From the NCBI GenBank assembly GCA_949316495.1, contig OX439001.1:23568501-23632500 (forward strand): DNA of 64,000 nt. The letters run 5' to 3'. Of this stretch, positions 1 through 21,621 are shown one piece after another; the stretch's first letter is position 1, and each line of letters starts with the position of its first letter. The position numbers and the translations under genes were made by a program. The notes under the pieces were generated by a model that saw only the letters and a list, made by a program, of their open reading frames with translations, was not told the origin of the DNA and ran no database searches. This DNA comes from Amphiduros pacificus. Lineage: Eukaryota > Annelida > Polychaeta > Phyllodocida > Hesionidae.

Positions 1-999
1 AACACCATGCACATTTGCAAAATGTAATCTGTGGCAGACGTAATCTCTCTGTGATAACTTCCACCTCGGCCATAATGTTAAGTCACATGCATAAGGTAGA
101 CCTCTGTGAGAATATATTTACCCAAAGTGTTTTTGTACAATATTTATCACAGATCTTTTGAGAAACCTTTAAATAACAATCATATTGTCAGATAGTGAAA
201 ATTCTTATCTAAAAACTGTAAAACCTACAGTGATCATCAGCATTTTTGTTATCATGTTCGGAACACATTTCAGGCTAGGGTGGATTATTTCTGCCCGTTT
301 AATTAACACACACACACACACCTCATTTGGTTTATCCTAAATTATGAACGTTGACTTTTTTTCAAATCTACAAATTGTAAATGACAGTTAAAAACAAATA
401 TCAAAACCACGAAATACAAAGGAGAAGTATCACAACCCACTTGGACCTAATCTGATCTGTCGTTTGGTGAATAAGTGGATCCGAGACAGGCGTGTTTCAA
501 CTGGCCCAGTATTACTGCCAAACCACCTTTGTGCTCCACCTGTCAGGGTTCCGTATCCTTCCAGGAGGCATCCCACAGCAAACAAGATGTCCATTTGGCC
601 CCCTTTTAAAACATGCTTGGGGATGGGGAAGACTGGGTTTGTTCATAGCGCTCTTGTTAGTAGTGTTTCCGAAATAAGTGCAATTCAGAAGCGACGATTT
701 ACAGTTTGTTAAGGGGCTGGGTATTCCAGATTTATGGAGTATATACCTCATAAGCCCTATCAATGAACATCTTCATGCTAGATTTTGGTACCATATGTAC
801 ATTACTTTATGTGATAGGACTAGAAGATCTTTCTGACTCGGATTGAAAGTGGGTATATTTCAATTCTTGAAATGGAAAGTTTTAAACCTTATATCATCAT
901 GTTATGCTATTTCAATCAATTATCATTCAGTTATCCAATAGAGTATTCTTAACATCCATAATGATTTTTTTCACTTCATTTCAGGACCTCATTTGGGGA
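1..999. other. Non-coding left edge
   Basis: I see no supportable gene here. A short (CA)n run lies at 305-321. The block at about 460-700 is more GC-rich than its surroundings and open in several frames on both strands, but I recognise no domain in either and cannot place splice sites, so it is left unassigned. Confidence 0.4.
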
Positions 1000-1146
1000 T
1001 AGGTGGTCGACTCTAATATGATGTTGTGCCTCATCAACATATATATGATGCTTCTGTCCATACCTATTTATGATTTCTGTAAGAGGACCCATAGAAGCGG
1101 TGAAAAGTGTGGGGCCCAGTACCGATCCTTGAAGTACTCCATATAT
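1000..1146 (-). mobile_element. LINE reverse-transcriptase fragment (CR1/L2-like)
   Basis: The minus strand reads as the RT palm: YGVLQGSVLGPTLFT, then about 25 residues later IYVDEAQ, where an active element has YADDTQ. The same block with an intact YADD is present in the minus-strand LINE at about 29.3-29.4 kb, so this is a short, decayed relative, about 450 bp downstream of the GH3 gene's stop codon. No other part of the LINE is seen beside it. Known family signature: RT motifs 4 and 5 of non-LTR elements. Inference: a dead-on-arrival fragment. Confidence 0.75.
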
Positions 1147-1522
1147 TATTACTGCATTTTAAGAACAAAGAAATCTATAAATTGTAAGTTACACATTGCT
1201 TTTTATTCGAAAGATATGATCTGGACTAATTTAACCAATGTGAATTTCAAAGGTTGACCTTGATGACAATATAAATTATCTGGAAGAACTATCTGGAATT
1301 GTAAATAGCAAACATTCAATATTTTGTGTATTGCATGATGCACAATTAATTTTTAGTTTGAGGATATCTTGGTCATGTATTACTGTTCTATTCTAAAAAA
1401 TGATGAATGTAAGATCTGTTATCAACACACCTATGTTTGAAAATCATTATTGTGAAACATCTAATGAGAATTAAATAAAAAAATGTTTATATCATTCGAA
1501 CGTGTTATTTGTGGATTCATAA

Positions 1523-12482
<10,960 letters not shown>

Positions 12483-12491
12483 ATGTTTTAT

Positions 12492-14925
12492 ACGTGTGGG
12501 AAATTTTTTCGTGGTTCGTAGTTCGTGGTTCGTAGTTCGTGGTTCAAGGGAAATTTTTTCGTGTTTCGTAGTTCGTGGTTTGTGTTTCGTAGTTCGTGGT
12601 TCAAGGGAAATTTTTTTTGTGGTTCGTAGTTCGTGTTTCATTGTCTGAATTGATAATTGTAGCATGTTCTATATCATAAATATATTAACTATATATTCTC
12701 TAAAAAATAAAAATTGGACTTGAGCAATTAATACGAGATGTACATGATGGCTGTGAAATGTCTCAAAATCACTTGAAATTGCAGTTTTGCGGTGCTTTTT
12801 ATATCGCGGGATGTTTCAATCTTGTATAAATTGATACTAAAGTATGCTTTATATCATAATTTTATTCTCTGAAAAAATTAGACTTGAGTAATTCACAAGA
12901 GATGTACTAGTCTTATATTTATCTCAGGATCAAAATTTGCTGCTTGCTTTTCTAATGCTATTTTCTATATTTACAAGTGCCTTCGGCTGGGAGGGGTTGC
13001 AATAATTCACATGTGCAGATGTCTCTCACATATACAGCTATTTCTCACTTATGCAGCTATTTCTTGCACATGCAGCTATCTCTCTGTTATCTCTCTGTTG
13101 CAGCTATCTCTCTGTTGTAGCTATTTCTCACACATGCAGCTATTTCTCACATATGCAGCTATATTAGTCTTACATATGCAGCTATCTCTCACTTTTGCTG
13201 CTGTCTCTCACTTTTGCAGCTATCTCTCACTGATGCAGCCATCTATCTCTCATTGTTGTAACTGTCTCTTACTGTAACTATCTCTCACCTGTGCAGCTGT
13301 CTCACTTATGCAGCTGTCTCTTACCTGTTGTAACTGTCTGTTTGTAATTATTTCTTACATGTGCAGCTGTATCTCGCCTATGCAGCTATCTCTCCCTTGT
13401 AACTCTCTCTCTCACTGTTGTAACTATATCTCAATTTTTGCTGCATTCTCACATATGCAGCTGTCTCTCACTTGTGCAGCTATCTCTCACTTGTGCAGCT
13501 ATCTCTCACTTATGCAGTTATCTCTCACTGCTGTAACTATCTCTCATTTATGTAGCTGTCTCACACTCGTGTAGCTGTCTGGCCCCTTTGTGCAAAACCT
13601 AGTGGAACCTCCACTGGTTCAATAATTAGGTCAATAGTTAGGTCAAATTCCCGTTGGTTGAAAACAAAGACCAAATACAGAAATGTGTGCATATTGGAGG
13701 TAATATTTCATATCTAGCGCAATTATGACAACAAATAAGTGAGAATTGGGCCATTCATAATATGCTGAAAGCGCAACCCATCACATAAACTTGCATCGAT
13801 TCCGCTAGAGGGCAGGCAAGGTGGTGAAGGAACAATGAGATCACACACTCTTATCAGTGGCGAATTTGAACTCGGCCAATACCACATAGAGCAAATTTTT
13901 TTTTTTTTTCAAATCTCGCCACACTTCCTCTCTGATCACATTCATGCTTTTTTTAATATATATATAAAGATTGAGGGTGTATTTAAATATTCGTTTTATC
14001 ATAAATATACAGATAGTTGGACAAAAATAAATGATGTATTTCATTTTGTCTGTATCATATCTCCTTATAAAAATAACTATGACAAAGTACAAACATTTAT
14101 TTCGATAAACATAAGCATCAGAGATACATTAACCCTAAGCCCTGGTAACTTGCTGTACAACTGTGACCTTGTCCCTGTGACCTTGAAAAAAGATCACCGT
14201 CCATCAAACTCATCCAAGGTCTTCCCCAGATGCTTATGTGTGTCAAATTTCATAAAGCTTTTTCTTAAGTTCTCATGATTCTTGGGATTTCACATAATTG
14301 TCTGTATTTTTAGGAATATGTGATAATGATATAGAACATGCTTCAGTATTATTTTAGTAAAGATTTAATCATCCTGCTATAAGAAAACTACACATAGACT
14401 GCAATTTTAAGTGATTTTTGACATTTCGTGGCTGTCAAGTACATCACATATTAATTGTTCAATTCAAAATTTTAATTAAAAGTAATTATAATATAGAGCA
14501 TGCTTTAGAATAAATTTAGATAATATTGAATCATCCCGCTATATAAAAACCACCCAAAAACTGCCATTTTAAGAGATTTTTGTTCATCTCGTATTAATTG
14601 CTGAAGTCCAATTTTTTCAGAGAATCTAAAGAACATCCTACAGTATCGATTTAAACAAGATTGAGTCATCCCGCGATATGAAAATCACACAAAAACCTGG
14701 TTTTGGAAAATCATATCTATATTGAAATATAGAGTATATACGTGTATTATATAAAGATCTACCCATTTTATTATTTTTATGAAAAATGAAAAACGAAACA
14801 CAAACTACGAACCACGAAAAATGAAAAACGAAACACGAACCACAAACCAGGAACTACGAACCACGAAAAATGAAACACGAACTATGAACTACGAACTATG
14901 AACCAAGAAAAAATTTCTCACACGT
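12492..14925. mobile_element. Foldback-type DNA element with long inverted arms and 9-bp target duplication
   Basis: The left end ACGTGTGGGAAATTTTTTC is repeated inverted at the right end (reverse complement ACGTGTGAGAAATTTTTTC). Both are flanked by the 9-bp direct repeat ATGTTTTAT (12483-12491 and 14926-14934). Next to each end are tandem copies of a GTTCGTGGTTCGTA-type unit (12510-12640 and, inverted, 14780-14908). Each arm then has repeated blocks of about 190 bp with shared motifs such as TATATCGCGGGATG, in opposite orientation on the two sides. The centre holds the minisatellite module listed separately. No transposase frame is visible, so it is non-autonomous. A 9-bp duplication and complex foldback arms fit Mutator-like or FB-type elements; the superfamily is inference. 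Confidence 0.85.
12973..13950 (+). mobile_element. Minisatellite-bearing module, copy 1
   Basis: It begins ACAAGTGCCTTCGGCTGGGA and continues as about 580 bp of an 18-19 bp tandem unit of the type CAGCTATCTCTCACTTATG (13010-13580). About 370 bp of unique sequence follows, ending near GATCACATTCATGCTTTTTT. The same order of parts occurs inverted at 59.8-61.5 kb without the foldback arms, so this is a discrete mobile unit nested in the foldback element. Cys/Leu/Ser-rich open frames here are the minisatellite read as codons. Bivalve repeats with tandem-repeat cores (the pearl group) are a possible comparison; assignment is uncertain. Confidence 0.85.
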
Positions 14926-14934
14926 ATGTTTTAT

Positions 14935-15880
14935 TACACTGCTAGTCGCTGTAATGTCTGCATACTTATTTACATAGGATGTATCACCCTCTCAGCATTT
15001 TCAAAATATGAAATATGTGTAACTTTTCAGATGTTCGGTCAGAACAAGGTGCATTTCACCACAGTAATTAGTAAATAGTATCTGTAATATGTCACAATGT
15101 CTGTCAGAATTAAAAAGAAACCATCATCAGTGGTATATTTGATAAGGACGCGTGCGCAACATCGATGGTGGTCATGTTTTAATCAAGGACTCGTTTTCTG
15201 ATTAATTATACCGATTATCTGTTTTGAATCAGGATCACATCCAGACAAGAACCATCCAAATCGAACGAATAACATTGGTGTTGCATTTGTGAACAACTTT
15301 TGTGATCATTGCAAGCAAAATATTAAGCAAACTTTGGCAAGAGGTAGTGAAAGCATTATTTCGCCATCTTGAATCTTAATCAGTTTTCACCTGCAAAACG
15401 GCAAAACGGTTAAGTTTCAGATATACAGAGAATAAATACATTATATAAACAATTCAACCTACCCGATTGAACCGCTGACTTGATTATATAATCGAAATTG
15501 AGAGATCAGTAAAACTCTTAACTATAGGTAAACATAGAAACCCGAGATTGAGCTCATGAGTGATTTTTTCTCAAGTAAACTCCTCAGGTAAATTCCTCAG
15601 GTGTCTCATTACAAAAGTTAATCCTGACTATCTGAGTTTACCTGACGTGCCGGTACGCGCCAAAAAATTATTTCATTCAAAGTCAAGTATTCATAGAAGA
15701 AAGACGAGAGCTGATAACCTGCGCAATATTACCGGAAAATATCGCCGAACAAACACCGTCGCACAGTATCGCCGAAAGTAGTGAAGAAAAAGAAATCTCG
15801 GTAAGTTCTTATTTGTAAGAGAATAAGGATCGTTACTAAGCGGAAAAAACTCACACTCGAAATTCTGACCACTTATTGAA
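14935..15880. other. Non-coding stretch upstream of the plus-strand LINE
   Basis: No host gene is seen. The right-hand part (from about 15200) may be the leader of the LINE that follows, because the tandem 60-bp repeats of that leader begin directly after it. The element's exact 5' end is not visible. Confidence 0.35.
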
Positions 15881-15887
15881 ATTTCTT

Positions 15888-16051
15888 GAAAAAACTGTAA
15901 CACGGTGAACTCCTGTACGGGTGCAAAATTGAAAAAAACTGTAGCAGGGTTGAACTCCTGTACGGGTATTGATTGTAAAAATTGGTTAAATTGAAAAACT
16001 GTAGCAGGGTTGAACTCCTGTATGGGTATTGATTGGAAAAATTGGTGTTGC
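15888..16051 (+). repeat. Tandem repeats in the LINE leader
   Basis: Two and a half units of about 60 bp, each containing CTGTAGCAGGGTTGAACTCC then GTACGGGTATTGATTG (one copy with T for C). Two shorter related GCTGAACCCCC / GTTGAACCCCC motifs follow to about 16150. Tandem promoter monomers are known in some LINE leaders; that role here is inference. Confidence 0.75.
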
Positions 16052-16189
16052 TGAAATAACTAAATAAAAGGTCCCGAACAAAGGCTGAACCCCCTTGAAC
16101 AGGAAAGAAATATTATTTTTGCCAAGGTTGAACCCCCCTGGACAAAATTTAATATAACTGAAAAATCTGATATACCTAAAATACCTGAA

Positions 16190-16711
16190 ATGTATGAACA
16201 GGACAGAGGTCAAGTGTACAATATGAAGGCAATTATTGACGATTTCTATGACAGGAAAACCAAAACCAGGTTTTACAAAATCTGGTGGGAAGGTTTCACA
16301 AAAAAAGAGAGTACCTATGAGCCAGCATATAACATTAATACTGACCAGATTGAGCATTATCACACAAGGAAGAATAAAAATAAATCCCATCCTAAAGAAA
16401 AAGATATTTACAGCCAGAAAAATGTAAATAGACAAAAAAGAAAATGCAGTGAAGACTTAATCACACATAAGAATGTAATATCTGAAAATAAAAATATGTC
16501 TTTAAAGATGGCTTCCAAGGCAAGTAACAAAACTCGCCAGGGCACCCGCAAGAGGGAATCGAGGTCCAGGTCCTCCTCCAGGTCCTCTCATGTGGACTGG
16601 GCGGAGCTTGTGAACCTGGAGGAGGAGGAAAATGATGACCAAACCATAAAGAAAGTGACTCTTCAGGCTGATCCAGAAGGGGCATCTCTAGTGATTAAAT
16701 GTAACAAATGA
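16190..16711 (+). CDS. LINE ORF1, N-terminal part with chromodomain-like fold
   Basis: This 173-aa frame starts at ATG 16190 and is open upstream to about 16058, so the true start could be earlier. Residues about 7-60 look like a chromodomain. They have VYNMKAIIDDFYDRKTKTR, then FYKIWWEGFTKKESTYEP, then an Ile-rich helix with IEHYHTRK. The Tyr, Trp and Tyr at the three expected aromatic-cage positions are present. A Lys/Arg/Ser-rich stretch follows (RKRESRSRSSSRSS) and then SHVDWAELVNLEEEEND. The minus-strand LINE has a counterpart to this last block at its ORF1 start (LDWADEVETEMQD), which ties this frame to ORF1. The frame ends with a stop at 16709-16711 and ORF1 resumes within about 15 bases in another frame, so this copy is broken. 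No chromodomain is visible in the minus-strand copy. Confidence 0.7.
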   Translation: MYEQDRGQVYNMKAIIDDFYDRKTKTRFYKIWWEGFTKKESTYEPAYNINTDQIEHYHTRKNKNKSHPKEKDIYSQKNVNRQKRKCSEDLITHKNVISENKNMSLKMASKASNKTRQGTRKRESRSRSSSRSSHVDWAELVNLEEEENDDQTIKKVTLQADPEGASLVIKCNK

Positions 16712-16724
16712 TGAACCACGAACA

Positions 16725-18269
16725 GTGGCGCCACCTATGGAAACACCTGGTAAAGAGGGAACAGTAGGAGAAAGGAATGACGTCCAAAAACAACTGCACA
16801 GTGATACCCCCAACCCTGGGGATGACATTGAACTAAGTATGACTGAACTTATGAACCTTGTAAAAGAGAAAACTGCCAGCTTTGCTTTGTTGAATGAACA
16901 AGTTGAAAATAAAGATGTAATGATCGGTGAACTTAAAAAAGAAAATGATGAGATGAAAAAATGTTCAATGCACTTAAGCTTAATAGCTCGTATGATAAAG
17001 CCCAACTCAAGAGAGCAGAATTAAAAATTGTGGAACTGAACAAAACTATTGTAAGAAATAATGAGTACATCTCAAAATTGGAATGTAAAAATGATGAACA
17101 TGTAAAGCATATAGAGGCGATGGCTGAAGAAGAAACAATGCCCAAATCACCACAAAATGTGCAAGTGAGCAATGTGATCAGTGAACTCAATGAGAAGGTA
17201 CTGTTCGTATCACATAGTGTTTACAAGAGTCTGACTGATTTCTGTGACAAGAACATCCCATGGAAATGGGAACATGGGGGAAATGGTGATACTGTGCAGG
17301 GTATGGCTCAGGTCTGAGGTAAACAGGAATAAACTAAAAGACTATGTAGCAATAGTACTCTGTATTGGTCTGGAGGAAGTGAAAAATTGTGAAATGGGCA
17401 GTACAATCTTGAAGAAGCTAAAAAAGGTAGCATATAAAGTAGGGATAAACACGGAGTGCCCTGTCTACTTATGTCACCTGCCTCCGATTTCTATTGACTC
17501 CCAAAGTAAAATGGTTATGTCTCACACAGTCCAGAATCATGGCATGAGTAAACTGAAAAATGATGATGAACAGGGGCAAATCAGTGTTTTTGAAACGCAG
17601 AGTAAGATTACCGCTTGTGCAACACCGGAGGTTGTTGCTTCAGTAGAAAACCCCACTCTATTGGATGAGGCATCCAAAGTATGGATAGATGAACTGTGTA
17701 GAAATATCATATCCTACACGACCTCATACCCTGATAATCCAAGTGAAAAATGGAATGAGGCGGGTGGACAGGCTAGTAGTAATGAGGAAGGAGGAAGCGA
17801 TGGGGATGAGGATGATGAGGAAAAGTTGATTGATTTTGTTAATGTAAGCTACAAAGGTGAAGAAATAACAACGAAAATCCCAAGGACCGCTACACCTAAA
17901 TTGATAAGATCAGGAGGGTACATGATAAAACAAATAACCAGAGTATCTAAGACGGTCATTCAGAAATTAGATGGGGATGATGATGATGTGGAGGATGATG
18001 TTAAGGTGAGGGGTACTCCACTTGGTATTGCCAGAGCGCTGGTAGAGATTAGGAATGTTGTAAGAGAACAGGAGAGAGAAAAAGACAGTGTCAGAAAGAA
18101 AGTGTGCTACTATCATGTTAATGGAACATGCAAAAAAGGTGATCGTTGTAATTTTTCACATGATGCTAAGAAAAAACCTGAGGGGCAGAGAAATAGACAA
18201 TCGGACAAGAAGTCCAACCCAAGAAGTCCGAGGAAGGACAGTAGATCAAAATGCCCACGTAAGATGTGA
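16725..18269 (+). pseudogene. LINE ORF1, coiled region and CCCH zinc finger
   Basis: ORF1 continues through overlapping frames 16725-17024, 16961-17317 and 17244-18269, so there are about two frame changes. The order of parts is a Pro/Gly-rich linker, then LSMTELMNLVKEKTASF and a charged helix likely to form a coiled coil (to about 17150). A middle domain of unknown type follows, then an acidic run (GDEDDEEK). The C-terminus has CYYHVNGTCKKGDRCNFSH, a C-X7-C-X5-C-X3-H zinc finger, then a basic tail (KSNPRSPRKDSRSK). CCCH fingers bind RNA in known proteins; an RNA-binding ORF1 role is inference. The chimeras at 20.9 and 32.0 kb carry a related version of this C-terminus. Confidence 0.8.
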
Positions 18270-18344
18270 CATTTAAGTAGTGGATGGAGGATTGAATCAT
18301 ATATCTGTAACATCTGTAAAATCGATACCAGAACGACAGAAAAA

Positions 18345-18659
18345 GTGATGAAAAATGTGCAGGAATATGAAAAATGTATAAGTGGAAATAAAAAGTTGAA
18401 TATTACAAAGTATATCAGTCTTATGTCATCTATTGGGATATATGAACCATGTAAATGCTATAAATCGATAGAGAAGAATGTAAAACTAGTAATAGCACTT
18501 AAAAATAAACATTGTAAAAATGCAGCAGTCTATGATCACTTAATAGCAATATTACTTGGGCACTGCATATATGATATCATAATTGTTCCATTGAATAAAT
18601 CAGAGATGTCAGTTGACCTTGTCCTCTATCCACGCAATAACTACCCAAAAATGGTGTAA
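18345..18659 (+). CDS. Small ORF between LINE ORF1 and ORF2
   Basis: A 104-aa frame with no internal stop lies between the ORF1 stop (18269) and ORF2. It is Lys- and Cys-containing (CKCYKSIEKN, KHCKNAAVYD) with a hydrophobic stretch ILLGHCIYDIIIVPL. I recognise no family. It could be a third protein of this LINE or a chance frame in AT-rich spacer. The matching stretch of the minus-strand LINE is missing, so conservation cannot be judged inside the window. Confidence 0.35.
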   Translation: MMKNVQEYEKCISGNKKLNITKYISLMSSIGIYEPCKCYKSIEKNVKLVIALKNKHCKNAAVYDHLIAILLGHCIYDIIIVPLNKSEMSVDLVLYPRNNYPKMV

Positions 18660-18984
18660 AAAGCACAAACTGGACACATATGGGAATATATAAAGGAAAA
18701 CAAGAGAAAAAAAATTATGACTATTAAACATAAAAACAATATGATTATTAGCCTACCTACCAGTACAGATCAAATGGATCCAATACATTTCACACATGCA
18801 CATCCAGGTGGCGCTCTGCTTCAACAGGGCTTGATTAATAGAGGTAAATGACCGACATTAATTGGTCCCGGCAGATATACACCTGAAATAGTAAATGCAA
18901 ATAAAAAAATAAACGCAGAAACAAATGGAACATGTACAAATAACTCGAATAAAAACATGAAAAATAAAAAAAACCCAACCAAAA

Positions 18985-20888
18985 TTGAAAGTTGGTTCAT
19001 GTAATGCGCAATCAATCTCACAAAAAATTTTACCAATAAAAGACTATTTCATGGATAATGAATTAGACGCGCTATTCATCACTGAGACCTGGCTACATGA
19101 GACGGGGAATGAAATGGTAACAAATAGCCTTAAAAAAGGCAACCTGGAATTAATATCCAGTCCCAGGATAGGCAGATCGGGAGGTGGAATCGCTCTGGTC
19201 TACAAAAAAGAACTCCAATTCAAAATAAACAAGGAAACAAAACCAAATGTTACTACCATGGAATTAATGGAAGTTTCACTCATATCAAAAAATCTTTGTG
19301 GTTATTTACCGGCCTGAACCATCTGGTAAAAATCGGTACACATATACTGAATTCTACGATGAGTTTACAGAACTATCAGCATATTATTGCACAAAAACGG
19401 AGGATGTAATTTTCTTAGGAGATTATAATTTCCATATGAATAAACCAGAGAAACCTGATGTCATTAAATTTAATGAAATCTTAACAACTTTTGAAATGAA
19501 CCAATGGGTTAAAGAGCCAACACATAGACTAGGAAACACTCTTGACTTAATTATAACATATAAAGATAACAATACATTGAAGAGTCATATAGTGGATGAA
19601 TACATATCTGATCATAAGATAATAATAGCAACTCTGGACATAATACCTCCTAAATTAAAAAAGAAAGCCATTAAATATAGAAAATATGGACTGATTGACA
19701 GGAATAAGATTAAATCCGACCTGAATGAAATCATCAATAATGACTCAAAATGGACTAAATTGCCTTTAAAGGAATTATTAGAGTTCTATGACACCAAAAT
19801 AACCCAACTAATGAATAAATACGCACCCATTAAATCGGCAATCATATCTGAGAGGAATCCTGCACCCTGGATGAATGACAATATTAAAAAGAAAAAATCT
19901 GTGAAAAGACAACTTGAAAGAAAAATGAACTAATCGAAATTAGATATTGATAAAAAAATATATAACTCACATAGAAATAAATATAATGCGCTGCTTAAAT
20001 CAACACAGACCGAATATTACAGGAACCTAGTTGAACAACATAAACATGACCCGAAAAAGTTATTCAAGGTCATTGATCAGGTCATGCACAAGAACAAAGA
20101 AACTCCTATGCCAGATAAAATCCCCGCACAAGACAGGCAAAAAAGTTTAACAATTTCTTCCTGGAAAAAATAGAAAAAAATACGCGAAAAATTAGATAAC
20201 ACATGTGAATTGAATGATAGAAATAATTTAATTAAGGATGGTGCTAATGTAGACAGAACTACAACAGAGGGCACCACAGATCAATGCATTAGGAGACCTT
20301 TAGATGTGCAGGTTGAAAACCCACCAACAGATGGCTCCACACAGAGTGGTGGAACAATAGAGGTCGCCACAGACAAAACTAAGGGTAACTTGCCACCCAT
20401 CCTGAAAAAGTTCACCCCGTTAAGCACGGTAGAGGTATGTGCCCTTATAAATAAGGCAGCTAAAAAATCATGTGAACTAGACCCCATACCAACATGGCTA
20501 TTACTTGAACTACTGGATGAACTACTGCCATTAATTACGCCTATTATAAACAAATCCCTGAAAAACTCAGTGGTGTCTGAAAATATGAAAATGGCCATTA
20601 TAAAACCACTTTTAAAGAAAATTGGGCTGGAACTCATTGAAATTAATTACAGGCCGGTATCAAATCTGACATACATATCAAAACTGACAGAGAGAGCAGT
20701 AGCAAATCAATTAGTACCGCATTTAGTAGAAAATGAACATACTGATAAGTTTCAATCAGCCTATAGAGAATTTCATAGCACAGAGACAGCACTCCTTAAG
20801 GTACAGAATGATATCCTAAGGGAAATGGATAACAAGAAATCAGTGATTCTATTGCTTCTAGACCTATCTGCTGCTTTCGACACTATTG
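18985..20888 (+). pseudogene. LINE ORF2: apurinic-type endonuclease and partial reverse transcriptase
   Basis: The endonuclease part has KVGSCNAQSISQ, LDALFITETWLHE, RIGRSGGGIAL and then, after a frame change near 19300, VIFLGDYNFHMNKP, HRLGNTLDLIITY and YISDHKIIIATL. These are the catalytic blocks of the EEP nuclease used by non-LTR elements. A stop lies at 19930-19932 and another near 20170. The RT part (frame from 20210) has SCELDPIPTWLL, MAIIKPLLKK, YRPVSNLTYISKLTER, FQSAYREFHSTETALL and LLLDLSAAFDTID. It ends there, so the YADD motif and thumb are absent. The reading order matches CR1/L2-type ORF2. Confidence 0.88.
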
Positions 20889-20889
20889 A

Positions 20890-21595
20890 TTTGTTTTTTT
20901 GTTTGTTTGTGGTTTTACATCACTTTCAACAGTATTTCAGTCATTTCGTGATGAGACCTACTTGTAGCAGATATAGTGCTGCCTCACTGAATTGCCATGT
21001 CGCAGGTCCTTGACATGACAATCCACCCGGTCACAGATTTGCAAGGACAACGGGTTAACCCTTTAGGCACAAGCCTCAGCTCATGTGGGAAATTGTATCA
21101 TGAGATGAGGATGGAGATGCTGAGGACACTTATGAAATGCAAATTGACTAAGAAAATTCTGAATTTCCAAATGAAGAGGTCCGGACATCCATACCAAATG
21201 GATCAGCTTCAAAGCTTATTGGGACTGGAGGCAAAACAATCTGTCAGATGGCGGCAAAAATAAGAACAACCCTGAAAAAGATTAATGGGAACCCTGGTGA
21301 AGAGGACCAAGTTAACATAATAGGTACCCCAATAGGCATTGCAAAAGCATTGGTGTCGATCAGGAAGGTAACAAGAGAATACGAGGAGAAGAGAAAAAAG
21401 GAGCCCAAGGTACCCAGAGAGAAGTGCATCCACTTCGCCAGGGGCCAATGCAGGAATGGCAACAACTGTCAATACTTACACTCAAACCCCAGGGGCAACT
21501 AAAGATCCCGTGGACAGAGGAGCCCCCAGAGGCGGAACAAATACAGGAAAAAGAATCAACATTGACATTATTCTAATGTATGGGGTAGTAGATTA
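20890..21595 (+). mobile_element. SINE-LINE chimera, copy A
   Basis: The left part (about 20890-21100) is SINE family 1 in antisense, from its (TTTG)n tail through the body; the tRNA head is missing. It joins directly to about 490 bp of sense LINE ORF1 C-terminus. The encoded path runs through GTPIGIAKALVSIRKVTREY to CIHFARGQCRNGNNCQYLH, a C-X7-C-X5-C-X3-H finger. Copy B at 31995-32694 has the same junction and the same in-frame TAA in the ORF1 part, so both derive from one chimera that was already non-coding there. No clear target duplication is visible. Confidence 0.85.
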
Positions 21596-21621
21596 GATTA
21601 AAAGATAATGTATGGTGTAAT

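Larger units (their letters stand above)
15880..20888 (+). mobile_element. CR1/L2-like LINE, 5' half kept, truncated inside RT
   Basis: The order is: leader with tandem repeats, ORF1, a small middle ORF, and ORF2 (endonuclease then reverse transcriptase). ORF2 stops within RT just after LDLSAAFDTID, where a SINE-LINE chimera begins; the rest of RT and the 3' end are not found downstream. LINEs usually lose the 5' end, so a copy that keeps the 5' end and lacks the 3' end is unusual and points to deletion or rearrangement at the chimera junction. The clade call rests on the endonuclease and RT wording and on the related minus-strand copy. Confidence 0.85.

Noticed and set aside
464-763. Overlapping 60-85 residue frames on both strands
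   Set aside because: No recognised domain; splice sites cannot be supported. It might still be an exon of an unseen gene.
13011-13574. Cys/Leu/Ser-rich proteins over the CAGCT minisatellite (also 60115-61525)
   Set aside because: An 18-19 bp unit read as codons; no start context, domain or codon pattern of a gene.
16058-16711. Chromodomain as the end of a chromovirus polyprotein
   Set aside because: No integrase wording precedes it and no LTR is seen; the frame runs on into sequence shared with the LINE ORF1.
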